Position numbers and translations under genes: made by a program. A stretch of DNA of 10,194 nucleotides from Nitrososphaerota archaeon (lineage in GTDB: Archaea > Thermoproteota > Bathyarchaeia > Bathyarchaeales > Bathycorpusculaceae): assembly GCA_031283385.1 (NCBI GenBank), contig JAITBW010000156.1, positions 1-10,194 of the forward strand. Direction: 5' to 3'. The notes below the pieces were generated by a model that made no database searches, was not told the DNA's origin, and saw only the letters and a list, made by a program, of their open reading frames with translations. Below are positions 1-5,650 of the stretch, one piece after another; position 1 is the first letter of the stretch; each line of letters begins with the position of its first letter.

Positions 1-60
1 TACTCGTTTTAGTTCCTCGTTCAAGGAATATATTGCCATATTTTATCATGATTTTCAACA

Positions 61-78
61 TTTCACAACCTTGTGAAA
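61..78. promoter_or_regulatory. 18-bp inverted repeat, possible operator
   Basis: The sequence shows an 8-bp perfect inverted repeat, TTTCACAA and TTGTGAAA, separated by two bases. No T-tract follows on either strand, which makes a transcription terminator less likely and a dimeric-regulator binding site or small RNA hairpin more likely. It lies 156 bp before the first plus-strand gene and just upstream of possible minus-strand starts at 49 and 39. The binding partner is unknown. Confidence 0.35.
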
Positions 79-191
79 CCATTACACCAACAAATCTCTC
101 TATACGTGAAAACTCTCAAACAATACTCCCAATAATCAATCAATCAAAAAAACCCTAAAAAACCAACACCTGATTATTATGACAAAATTAA

Positions 192-208
192 AAGGGAACG
201 GTTTCCTT
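192..208. promoter_or_regulatory. 17-bp near-palindrome upstream of the ribK pair
   Basis: AAGG-G-AAC-g-GTT-T-CCTT is symmetric about base 200, with a single mismatched position pair (196/204). As RNA that pair is a G-U wobble, so a 7-bp stem with a CGG loop can form. The centre lies 34 nt before the ATG at 234, where a repressor would cover the core promoter or transcript start. It could be an operator or a 5'-leader hairpin; the sequence does not separate the two. Confidence 0.4.
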
Positions 209-222
209 ACTTTAAGAAGATT

Positions 223-228
223 GGTGAT
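223..228 (+). promoter_or_regulatory. Ribosome binding site GGTGAT
   Basis: GGTGAT lies five bases before the ATG at 234 and matches the archaeal anti-Shine-Dalgarno core. It supports that ATG as the start of the 122-aa protein. Confidence 0.6.
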
Positions 229-233
229 AACTC

Positions 234-602
234 ATGAGCAAACCTCAAGTTTCAATTTCATACGAACCTTTTCAAGAAATCGTTGTAATGGAAAAAAACC
301 ATTTCTGCAACCCAGAAGAACTTGCACGATTCACCTCTATAATCGCCGGAGGTAAACTAGCTGGCCTGTATTGGGTTAACGGCATAGTCTTTCTATACTT
401 CCCCCTTTCAGCCTCTACAGCAGTGGTTGCTAAAGAGTTATTAGAGAAACGCAAAGTTTACTGGTCATATTTAGGCTACGCAGCTATGCCCAAATTTGCA
501 CCGATAATTGAAACTAAGGAAAAAATGATTGTGCCAATATTGGATGTTTCCTCTGACTCAGTTTTAGTAGGCGTTGCAGACTGGCTTAAACAACAAATAT
601 AA
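234..602 (+). CDS. Hypothetical protein, 122 aa, upstream of riboflavin kinase
   Basis: I do not recognise this family. The protein begins at an ATG preceded by GGTGAT and has 122 residues. It has no signal peptide and no clear helix-turn-helix. Its centre is hydrophobic and aromatic (residues 42-61, LAGLYWVNGIVFLYFPLSAS), followed by a helix-like stretch (about 62-74, rich in A, V, E, K) and a second half with alternating hydrophobic residues. This suggests a small soluble alpha/beta domain rather than a membrane protein, because the hydrophobic run contains N and G and is short. Its stop codon is one base before the riboflavin kinase start, so the two are probably cotranscribed and translationally coupled. 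That position makes a role connected with flavin metabolism possible, but nothing in the protein itself shows one. Base composition (A/C-rich) matches the kinase gene. Confidence 0.7.
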   Translation: MSKPQVSISYEPFQEIVVMEKNHFCNPEELARFTSIIAGGKLAGLYWVNGIVFLYFPLSASTAVVAKELLEKRKVYWSYLGYAAMPKFAPIIETKEKMIVPILDVSSDSVLVGVADWLKQQI

Positions 603-603
603 C

Positions 604-1017
604 ATGACACTTTCGGTGATTTCTTTGCCGAAAACCAAATTCATAGGCACTGTTAACACAGGACAAGGCAACGGCAAATTTTTTATTAAACTACCTTGGG
701 TAACACGACAACTAAAAGAACTAAATTTCACTCCATATATTGGCACCTTAAACTTGCATTTAACTCCAGAAAGCACAAAACAGCGTAAATATCTTACACC
801 ACAAAATGGCATACTAATTAAACCAGAAAACGGTTACCTACCCGGATACTTGTATAAGGCAATGATCTCCGACACAAAATGCTATGTAATATTACCCGAC
901 GTACCAAATTACCCAAAAAACCTACTCGAAATAATAGCAGCTGAAAATCTAAGAGACTTATTAAATGTTAAAGATGGCGACAAAATAGTTGTCATAGTTA
1001 CTACGTTACAAAATTAG
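604..1017 (+). CDS. ribK: CTP-dependent riboflavin kinase (archaeal RibK, DUF120 family)
   Basis: This enzyme phosphorylates riboflavin to FMN in the cytoplasm using CTP rather than ATP, the archaeal route to flavin nucleotides. From the ATG at 604 the protein has 137 residues, close to the kinase-only enzymes of methanogens. The diagnostic nucleotide-binding stretch GTVNTGQGNGKFFI is at residues 15-28, PWVTRQLKEL at 31-40 and the GTLN motif at 47-50; in characterised family members the Thr/Asn of this motif bind metal and substrate. The C-terminus (LRDLLNVKDGDKIVVIV, 116-132) is typical. No N-terminal HTH domain is present, unlike the bifunctional RbkR regulators of some archaea. The frame stays open upstream to a TTG at 574, but that would overlap the previous gene by 29 bases, and the ATG one base after its stop fits family length better. 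No Shine-Dalgarno is visible, consistent with translational coupling. Confidence 0.9.
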   Translation: MTLSVISLPKTKFIGTVNTGQGNGKFFIKLPWVTRQLKELNFTPYIGTLNLHLTPESTKQRKYLTPQNGILIKPENGYLPGYLYKAMISDTKCYVILPDVPNYPKNLLEIIAAENLRDLLNVKDGDKIVVIVTTLQN

Positions 1018-1021
1018 AAAC

Positions 1022-1035
1022 CAGATAAATATCTG
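1022..1035. repeat. Short inverted repeat after ribK
   Basis: CAGATA, AA, TATCTG is a perfect 6-bp inverted repeat starting five bases after the ribK stop. The following plus-strand sequence is A-rich with no T-tract, so it is not a standard archaeal terminator for ribK. It may be a 3'-end hairpin or simply chance. Confidence 0.3.
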
Positions 1036-1040
1036 AAAAC

Positions 1041-1091
1041 AAAATAAAATAAAAAAATGAAATATGGAACAGTAACTGTTTTGTTACTGTT
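1041..1091 (-). terminator. Hairpin plus T-tract terminator of the acyl-CoA synthetase gene
   Basis: AACAGTAAC (1068-1076) and GTTACTGTT (1083-1091) form a perfect 9-bp inverted repeat with a 6-base loop. Read on the minus strand, the repeat contains the TAA stop of the synthetase gene and is followed by a long T-rich run (complement of 1041-1063). T-tracts are the main determinant of archaeal termination, and the hairpin adds to it. It lies in the 66-base gap between two convergent genes. Confidence 0.6.
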
Positions 1092-2580
1092 TTGCTTTTC
1101 GTCTGTTGAACTCTGCGAGGTATTCGTCTAATGCGCCGTTTTTCTTTAGGAATTCGCCGTATTGAAGCAGAGCTTTCATTGCGTGAGCTGCGTCTTCGGG
1201 TGAAGAGTACGCGGGTAGTCCTAGTTCGTCAAAGAGTTTTCTTGTTTTAAGTGCTAAATCAGTTTCACCTATATCACAGGCGACAATTGGTGTGTCATAT
1301 TTAGCTGCAACTTTTGCAACTTCAAAGACATATCTTTCTTGTAAGCCTGGCATGTGATGTAATCCTAAAAATATGATGCCATTTATCGATGGGTCTTGGA
1401 ATACGAGATCTGTTGCAATGACAAATTGATCATCAAGAACGCTACCTGTTAAGTCAACTGGATTATGAGTTGCCGCGATTTTAAGAATGCTACCGTTTTC
1501 TTTAAGTTCCTCAAACTTTGCAAGTATCGGCTTAGTTAACTCGTTAACTGTTAGACCAACGACTTCGCATTCATCAACACACATGACACCTGGACCGCCT
1601 GCGTCTGTAACGATGCCAACATTTGAACCAACTGAAGGCTTCATGGATGCTAAGGCTTTGCCGATGTCAAAGAATTCATTTGTGTTTTTCGCGCGAATTA
1701 CACCTGTTTTCTCAAATGCTGCATTATAAATTTTATCTGCACCAGCAATTGCTCCTGTATGTGAAGCTGCTGCACGTGCGCCTGCTTCGGATCTACCTGA
1801 TTTGATAATGACAATTGGCTTTTTAAGTGAAACTTTTTTGGCAACTCTCAAAAAGTCTTGACCTGACTTTATATCTTCAAGATAGAGCAAAATTACATGT
1901 GTTTCTTCATCTTCAAGTAAATATTCTAACATGTCTGACTCTGATGTATCGCATTTATTTCCAAAACTTACGAATTTACTTACACCCATTTCGCGACCTG
2001 AGAGATAGTCAAGAGCTGCTGAACCGAATGCTCCACTTTGAGTAATCATTGCTATGTTACCCGACTTTGGTCGTGGAGTAGAAACAATTTTTTCACCTGT
2101 AGACAAAACTTTGAATGTTGGCAAAAAGATGCTATCTACACCTGTTTTAGCATAGAAAACTCCGAGACAATTAGGACCAAGTACACGTATACCATACTTT
2201 TTTGCAACAGCAACAACCTGATCTTCAAGCTCATGATTTCCCACTTCCTTAAAACCTGCACTGATAATAACAGCTGCCTTAGTTTGCTTCTTACCAGCCT
2301 CTTCTAAGACACCCGCAACAGCACCTGATGGAACAATAACAACAATTAAATCCACCTCACCTGGGACTTCACTTAAAGTCTTATAACACTTAAATCCTAA
2401 AATTTCTGCCTCTTTCGGATTTATCGGGTAAAGTTTACCTTTAAAAACACTATTCGGCTCGTTATTAGCAAAATTTTCGAAAATGACTGCCCCTGCTTTC
2501 CCCTGACCCTTTGTTGCACCTATAACTGCTACTGAGCGAGGGTTAAAGAACGCGTCTAATTTTTTTACTGAATCCTCCAT
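1084..2580 (-). CDS. Acyl/acetyl-CoA synthetase (ADP-forming), alpha subunit
   Basis: The family converts an acyl-CoA, ADP and phosphate to the free acid, ATP and CoA, conserving energy in peptide or sugar fermentation, or runs the reverse reaction. With the start at 2580 the protein has 498 residues. The N-terminal CoA-binding Rossmann domain opens with FFNPRSVAVIGAT (about 11-23) and continues through VPSGAV and GPNCLG (135-140). The succinyl-CoA-ligase-like domains follow: SGNIAMITQSGAFG at 173-186, and SHTGAIAG with the probable phosphorylated His274. The match to alpha subunits is end to end. The C-terminal ATP-grasp (beta) part is missing and no beta gene is adjacent, so the partner must be encoded elsewhere. 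The frame extends 12 codons further, to an ATG at 2616, but family N-termini begin close to MEDSVKKLDAFFNPRSVAVIG, so 2580 is preferred. Substrate (acetyl or other acyl) cannot be read from the sequence. The gene lies downstream of the CofE-like gene on the same strand, separated by a T7 run. Confidence 0.88.
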   Translation of the reverse strand: MEDSVKKLDAFFNPRSVAVIGATKGQGKAGAVIFENFANNEPNSVFKGKLYPINPKEAEILGFKCYKTLSEVPGEVDLIVVIVPSGAVAGVLEEAGKKQTKAAVIISAGFKEVGNHELEDQVVAVAKKYGIRVLGPNCLGVFYAKTGVDSIFLPTFKVLSTGEKIVSTPRPKSGNIAMITQSGAFGSAALDYLSGREMGVSKFVSFGNKCDTSESDMLEYLLEDEETHVILLYLEDIKSGQDFLRVAKKVSLKKPIVIIKSGRSEAGARAAASHTGAIAGADKIYNAAFEKTGVIRAKNTNEFFDIGKALASMKPSVGSNVGIVTDAGGPGVMCVDECEVVGLTVNELTKPILAKFEELKENGSILKIAATHNPVDLTGSVLDDQFVIATDLVFQDPSINGIIFLGLHHMPGLQERYVFEVAKVAAKYDTPIVACDIGETDLALKTRKLFDELGLPAYSSPEDAAHAMKALLQYGEFLKKNGALDEYLAEFNRRKAKQ

Positions 2581-2633
2581 AATAATTCCCAGTCTTAAAA
2601 TTTCTCTATGGCTCATTTTTATGTTTTACTATG

Positions 2634-2640
2634 AAAAAAA
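2634..2640 (-). terminator. T7 run between the two minus-strand genes
   Basis: Seven consecutive T residues on the minus strand lie about 30 bases after the stop of the CofE-like gene and before the synthetase start. Oligo-T is sufficient for termination in many archaea, so the two genes may be separate transcripts. A TATA-like ACATAAAA (complement of about 2617-2624) could then serve the synthetase gene. Both points are inference. Confidence 0.35.
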
Positions 2641-2670
2641 CAAATCATCATCAACGATGTCGAATCTTCT

Positions 2671-3516
2671 CTACACTTTTCTAACTATAACTAACGGTTT
2701 ATGCTCAACCTGACAGAGCATATCCCACGTTACACTATTAACCTGCACACGAAAACGCGCCGCCATATCCCACACCGTTGCCCCCGACCCAGCACCACGC
2801 GCCCTATCGGCAATATTTGCAATTTTTAACAAATCTAAAACAGCAAACCGACAACCCACAACAGCAAGCGGCGTAGAACTTACACGCAACCTTAAAAATT
2901 TACCAACAACATACGATAACAACGCAAAACTATCAAACGAAAATATCCCCCTAACCGAACAGGATCTAGGAGTGAAACAAAAATTACCAAAACTATATGT
3001 CTTATCAGTATCAACAATCATAACACAAACACGCTTACCCAAACAACGCCATATCTCTAAACGAATTTGCTCCGCAACACCTTGAGAATTTTCTAAAGGC
3101 AAACTAACCAACGAATACGGCAAATTCGACCCATCAATAGCTCCCTCAGAACCAAACAACAATGCTTGCCCCAAACCCGCACGCTCCAACACCAACTGCT
3201 TATGCCTACATCCATGCACAAACGGATAACCCCGTAAACGACCAAGTAAACGCTGCCCAAAATGACACAACACACCTAACGGATAACCCCAAACAACACG
3301 CATCCAAAAACCAGCAAGAAATTTAGCACTAACACTTGCCACAATGTTACTCTCATCTACAATGTTACCCTGAGCAGTAGAAATCGCTTTTTCAGAAACC
3401 ACAACAAAATCCCCATCCACAATTTTACCCGAAACCGCTTTAATGATACAGCACAGATAGTCCTCTTTCGGCTTCCAAAATCCTGTAGTTAATGCTAAAG
3501 CCTTGTACTTCACCAT
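2671..3516 (-). CDS. CofE-like protein (F420-0:gamma-glutamyl ligase family, crenarchaeal-type paralogue)
   Basis: The protein has 281 residues from the ATG at 3516. A GTG three codons upstream (3525) is an alternative start, and neither has a Shine-Dalgarno. It resembles the CofE/FbiB-N fold: SGKIVDGDFVVVSEKAISTAQGN (about 29-51) matches the family's substrate-binding start. EGAIDGSNLP (124-133) carries the metal-ligand Asp of the GIDxSN motif, and VDTDKTY (168-174) keeps the Asp-Thr of the canonical SDTFGRP motif but loses the Gly-Arg-Pro. Crenarchaeal paralogues with DTDKTY are usually annotated as F420-0 gamma-glutamyl ligase, but I know of no proof that they glutamylate F420-0. The C-terminal part (ADRARG... 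VWDMAARF... VTWDML) is also family-typical. Ten cysteines and many Val, Phe and Gly residues reflect the strongly G/T-rich sense strand. Function could be F420 polyglutamylation or another amide ligation. Confidence 0.75.
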   Translation of the reverse strand: MVKYKALALTTGFWKPKEDYLCCIIKAVSGKIVDGDFVVVSEKAISTAQGNIVDESNIVASVSAKFLAGFWMRVVWGYPLGVLCHFGQRLLGRLRGYPFVHGCRHKQLVLERAGLGQALLFGSEGAIDGSNLPYSLVSLPLENSQGVAEQIRLEIWRCLGKRVCVMIVDTDKTYSFGNFCFTPRSCSVRGIFSFDSFALLSYVVGKFLRLRVSSTPLAVVGCRFAVLDLLKIANIADRARGAGSGATVWDMAARFRVQVNSVTWDMLCQVEHKPLVIVRKV

Positions 3517-3801
3517 AAATGTCACATAGTCAACTAAAAATTAGGTTACCAGTAAATAAATACTGTATACATTTTAGCGACTTGAACCTTTCATAAGGAC
3601 TATTACACAATAACTATCCATAAAACTTTAACAAAATATATGGTATTTTTCCAAATTTTAAATTATGCGGCACAGCATAAAATACAAACAGAAACAACCT
3701 GTGATAAAAAATAGCCTTTAAACAAACGATAATAAAACATTTTCTAAAAACACGAGTTTACATTTTCGCTAAGATATTCAGTAAATAGCGATAGATATTG
3801 A
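3517..3801. other. Non-coding gap between the CofE-like gene and the tRNA
   Basis: No gene is seen. It is very AT-rich. It holds small inverted repeats: TTATGC, GGCACA, GCATAA at 3663-3680, and TCGCTA with TAGCGA at 3766-3791. The second lies 10 bases past the tRNA 3' end on the minus strand and may form a trailer hairpin. The promoter of the CofE-like gene should be here; a run such as the complement of AGTAAATAAATA (3551-3562) is a weak TATA candidate. Confidence 0.5.
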
Positions 3802-3904
3802 TGGTAGCGGGGAATAGATTTGAACTATCGATCTCTGGGTATCTCACAACGTACAATACGTTGTTATGAGCCCAGCGGGTTGATCCTGGCTACCCCACCC
3901 CGCT
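3802..3904 (-). tRNA. Initiator tRNA-Met (CAT), with 24-nt intron and encoded CCA
   Basis: Reading the minus strand, all four arms can be paired. The acceptor AGCGGGG pairs with CCCCGCT. The D stem GGGT pairs with ACCC around an 11-base loop, and the anticodon stem CTGGG pairs with CCCAG. The T stem GATAG pairs with CTATT around loop TTCAAAT. Discriminator A is followed by an encoded CCA. The mature loop is CTCATAA, anticodon CAT. The A1:U72 first pair and three successive G:C pairs at the bottom of the anticodon stem are archaeal initiator identity features, so this is the initiator rather than the elongator tRNA-Met. Removing the intron leaves 79 bases. The intron sits at the canonical 37/38 position. 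Confidence 0.97.
3841..3864 (-). other. tRNA intron within a canonical bulge-helix-bulge motif
   Basis: Outside the anticodon stem the pre-tRNA forms a 3-base bulge (ATA), a 4-bp central helix (CTCA with TGAG), a second 3-base bulge (TAA), and a 7-bp helix (CAACGTA with TACGTTG) closed by a TTG loop. The archaeal splicing endonuclease cuts between the second and third bulge bases, which defines a 24-nt intron between positions 37 and 38. The structure is free of mismatches. Confidence 0.92.
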
Positions 3905-3936
3905 ACAACTGCCGTGGACACTTTTTGCCTTCGCAG

Positions 3937-3950
3937 TTATTAACCTTAAT
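3937..3950 (-). promoter_or_regulatory. Probable TATA/BRE promoter of the initiator tRNA
   Basis: On the minus strand TTAATAA (complement of 3937-3943), preceded by ATTAAGG, is centred about 36 bases upstream of the mature tRNA 5' end. Transcription would start some 8-10 bases before the tRNA. No other TATA-like element is closer. Between it and the tRNA lie AACTGC and GCAGTT, a 6-bp inverted repeat with a 20-base loop. Confidence 0.4.
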
Positions 3951-4003
3951 TGTCAGATATTAATAGTTTCTTTTCTATTAACAGAAAAAGCATTTTAATA
4001 TGA

Positions 4004-4013
4004 AAAATATTTA
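4004..4013 (+). promoter_or_regulatory. TATA-like promoter of the PAC2 gene, suggesting a leaderless mRNA
   Basis: AAAATATTTA is centred about 26 bases before the ATG at 4034, the usual TATA-to-start distance in archaea, so transcription would begin at or next to the ATG. No Shine-Dalgarno precedes the ATG, in agreement. Confidence 0.45.
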
Positions 4014-4033
4014 GCCTGTACGGGGCAATCTTA

Positions 4034-4693
4034 ATGGATAAACCATATTTACGTATACTTTCAAATCCTCCACTTGAGAATCCAATTTTTGTCCAAGGTC
4101 TCCCAGGATTTGGCAATGTCGGTAGAATAGCAGCACATTTACTCGTAAAATTCTTTGACGCCAAACCATTTGCAGAACTTTACTCACCAACTTTTCCAGA
4201 TTACATTTCAATAGATACTAAAGGTATTGCAGACCTTCCAAAATACGATTTCTACTATGCCCCAATGGAAAAAAACAACCTTGTCATAATGAGCGGCGAA
4301 ATTCAACCTTCATTTGACGATGTACTTGCTCATTACACAGTTTGCGAAGAAGTTCTAAACTTTGTTGAAACTTTGAATTGCAAATTCGTTGTAACCATGG
4401 GAGGAGTCCCAATTACTGAAGATAAAACAGAAATCTTTGTCGCCGCAACATCCAACCGACTGGCAACAGAATTCATGGAAAAAGGCGCAGTTATTTACAG
4501 CAAAGGCAAAATCGTCGGCGGCACAGGCTTAACTCTCGCCCTAGCTAAAGAACGAAACCTCGACGGCGTATGCTTGCTAGGCACAACTATAGGGTTTACA
4601 GCTGACCGCGAAGCAGGCTTTCTAGTATTCAAATTCCTTATGAAAGCCTTAGGAAAAGAGATAAAAGAAGGCCTAAAAGACGACTACCATTAG
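4034..4693 (+). CDS. PAC2 family protein (proteasome assembly chaperone-like)
   Basis: The protein has 219 residues and is full length for small archaeal PAC2 members, though shorter than the 240-260 aa ones. The family signature is clear near the N-terminus: IFVQGLPGFGNVGRIAAHLL at 18-37. A conserved VIMSGEIQP follows at 84-92, FVVTMGGVPI at 118-127, and IVGGTGLTLALAKERNLDGVCLLGTTIGF at 160-188. Relatives include the archaeal homologues of eukaryotic Pac2 (PbaA/PbaB group), some of which bind proteasome alpha subunits or ATPases; many remain without a known job. This one lacks an obvious C-terminal HbYX motif, ending in DDYH, so direct docking to the proteasome is not indicated. It is probably cytoplasmic and transcribed alone from the TATA-like element at 4004-4013. 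Family call is confident; the role is inferred. Confidence 0.88.
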   Translation: MDKPYLRILSNPPLENPIFVQGLPGFGNVGRIAAHLLVKFFDAKPFAELYSPTFPDYISIDTKGIADLPKYDFYYAPMEKNNLVIMSGEIQPSFDDVLAHYTVCEEVLNFVETLNCKFVVTMGGVPITEDKTEIFVAATSNRLATEFMEKGAVIYSKGKIVGGTGLTLALAKERNLDGVCLLGTTIGFTADREAGFLVFKFLMKALGKEIKEGLKDDYH

Positions 4694-5060
4694 AACAATG
4701 ATTCTCCACAAAACTTTTCATTAACATAAAAATTATCCATTTTACCTTAAGTACCTTCAGTAATTTTTCCACTGTTTATTATCTGCATCTGCATTTTTCA
4801 TAAAACATATAGAAAACAACTCCAATCCACCCCATTTATTGTATACAGATGCCACAGCATGTAATATTGATGTAACGCTGAAAATTTTCGCCTCAGATAC
4901 CCTAGGGTGCATCATCAAATCAGCTTTTTAGATTCTTCATCGGCATTCTGATAAGACACACGGTATTTTATTAAGTATTCTTCAGATCAACTTGAAAGAA
5001 AAACTTGTAAAATGCAAAAGCACCGCAAAGTATATGGGGCTGTCTTAAACGATACCTAAT
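4694..5060. other. 367-base non-coding gap with two adjacent palindromes
   Basis: No gene of credible length is seen on either strand. T-rich runs soon after the PAC2 stop (for example 4736-4744 and 4759-4767) may end its transcript. Two perfect 10-bp palindromes, GAAAATTTTC (4880-4889) and ACCCTAGGGT (4899-4908), lie nine bases apart. The promoter of the next gene lies at the right end. I checked for C/D-box RNA and tRNA patterns and found nothing complete. Confidence 0.5.
5028..5035 (+). promoter_or_regulatory. TATA-like promoter of the ribbon-helix-helix gene
   Basis: AAGTATAT is centred about 29 bases before the ATG at 5061, and there is no Shine-Dalgarno before that ATG. This suggests a leaderless or nearly leaderless transcript. 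Confidence 0.45.
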
Positions 5061-5624
5061 ATGCAGCCAAGCGAGAAAAGACTAGAGCAATTATCCGATG
5101 AGGCAAAAAGAACAACAATTATTCTGAAAAAAGATGAACGCAACTTTATCGATTTTATACTCAAGGAAAATAAAGAACCTGGTATCAAACATTTGTTCTC
5201 TAAAATGCTTGACATATACCGAAAAATAACGATATACGACTGGGAGTTCCCCGGCGTATACTATTATGGAATAAGCCGCGTAGCTCTTGTAAATATAGAA
5301 ATATTTAACATTCTAATCCAAAATACGCCAAAAAAAAATTTACCCGACATTGGCAAAAAAATAGGCGACGTCCTAAAAATTTCTATGGAAACAACAATTG
5401 GTATTGACTCTTCTAAACAAGAAAACTGGGAAACCGTATTCGAAAGATTATCAATACAAGGATTTGGCTATTTTTCCCTAAAAGACAAATACTTACTTAT
5501 CAAAGCCCCCTTTTTCAATGACCCACTACTCTGGAAAGGACTACTAAAAGGCTTATTTGATATAGAAACAGAAACTAAAAATTCCACAGCACCATTTGTC
5601 TTTGAAATCGAAATTCCTGCTTAA
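5061..5624 (+). CDS. Putative ribbon-helix-helix regulator with uncharacterised C-terminal domain
   Basis: The protein has 187 residues. Residues 16-54 fit the RHH (MetJ/Arc/CopG) plan: a short beta strand KRTTIIL, then a helix KDERNFIDFILKENKEPG, then a second helix IKHLFSKMLDIYRK. A charged N-terminal helix (1-15) precedes it. Residues 55-187 form a separate domain that I do not recognise, with aromatic motifs WEFPGVYYYG (62-71), GFGYFSLKDKYLLIKAPFFNDP (about 133-154) and a leucine/glycine-rich helix (LLWKGLLKGLF). Such a layout suggests DNA binding coupled to a sensing or dimerisation domain. It is followed by its own terminator and then, 264 bases on, by the his operon on the same strand, so it is a candidate local regulator; that is inference from position only. 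No transmembrane segment is evident. The RHH assignment is by pattern, not by search. Confidence 0.65.
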   Translation: MQPSEKRLEQLSDEAKRTTIILKKDERNFIDFILKENKEPGIKHLFSKMLDIYRKITIYDWEFPGVYYYGISRVALVNIEIFNILIQNTPKKNLPDIGKKIGDVLKISMETTIGIDSSKQENWETVFERLSIQGFGYFSLKDKYLLIKAPFFNDPLLWKGLLKGLFDIETETKNSTAPFVFEIEIPA

Positions 5625-5650
5625 AACAAACATTTTTTGTTTTTAAATAG
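5621..5650 (+). terminator. Hairpin with T-rich tail after the RHH gene
   Basis: Starting at the stop codon, TTAAAACAAA (5621-5630) can pair with TTTGTTTTTAA (5636-5646), leaving one bulged T, and the 3' arm and following bases are T-rich. This fits a terminator separating the RHH gene from the his operon. Confidence 0.5.

Larger units (their letters stand above)
1..233. other. Non-coding upstream region with two inverted repeats
   Basis: No convincing gene is seen here. The stretch is A/C-rich on the plus strand. It contains an 18-bp inverted repeat at 61-78 (TTTCACAA, CC, TTGTGAAA) and a 17-bp near-palindrome at 192-208, both annotated separately. At the left edge two minus-strand frames run off the window. 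One starts at an ATG at 39 and would read MAIYSLNEELKRV; the other starts at an ATG at 82 or 49. Each gives at most 27 codons, so a divergent gene to the left is possible but cannot be decided from this window. Confidence 0.6.

Noticed and set aside
1..82. Minus-strand open frames running off the left edge (starts at 39, 49 or 82)
   Set aside because: At most 27 codons in two competing frames, with no clear Shine-Dalgarno or TATA box; a gene may start here but cannot be called.
1487..2307. Several plus-strand open frames opposite the acyl-CoA synthetase gene
   Set aside because: They are antisense to a well-conserved protein, have low-complexity translations and no family features.
3563..3571. 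TGTATACA motif occurring here and again near 4843
   Set aside because: Two copies of an 8-bp AT-rich palindrome in 10 kb of AT-rich DNA can be chance, and the positions relative to genes differ.
3802..3904. tRNA as a possible integration site for a mobile element
   Set aside because: I found no duplicate of the tRNA 3' half, and no integrase or mobile genes in the window.
3946..4211. Two minus-strand frames over the start of the PAC2 gene
   Set aside because: They overlap a conserved gene and its promoter and show no protein-like motifs.
4865..4900. Possible C/D-box RNA (TGATG followed by CTGA)
   Set aside because: Spacing is wrong and the C'/D' pair is missing.
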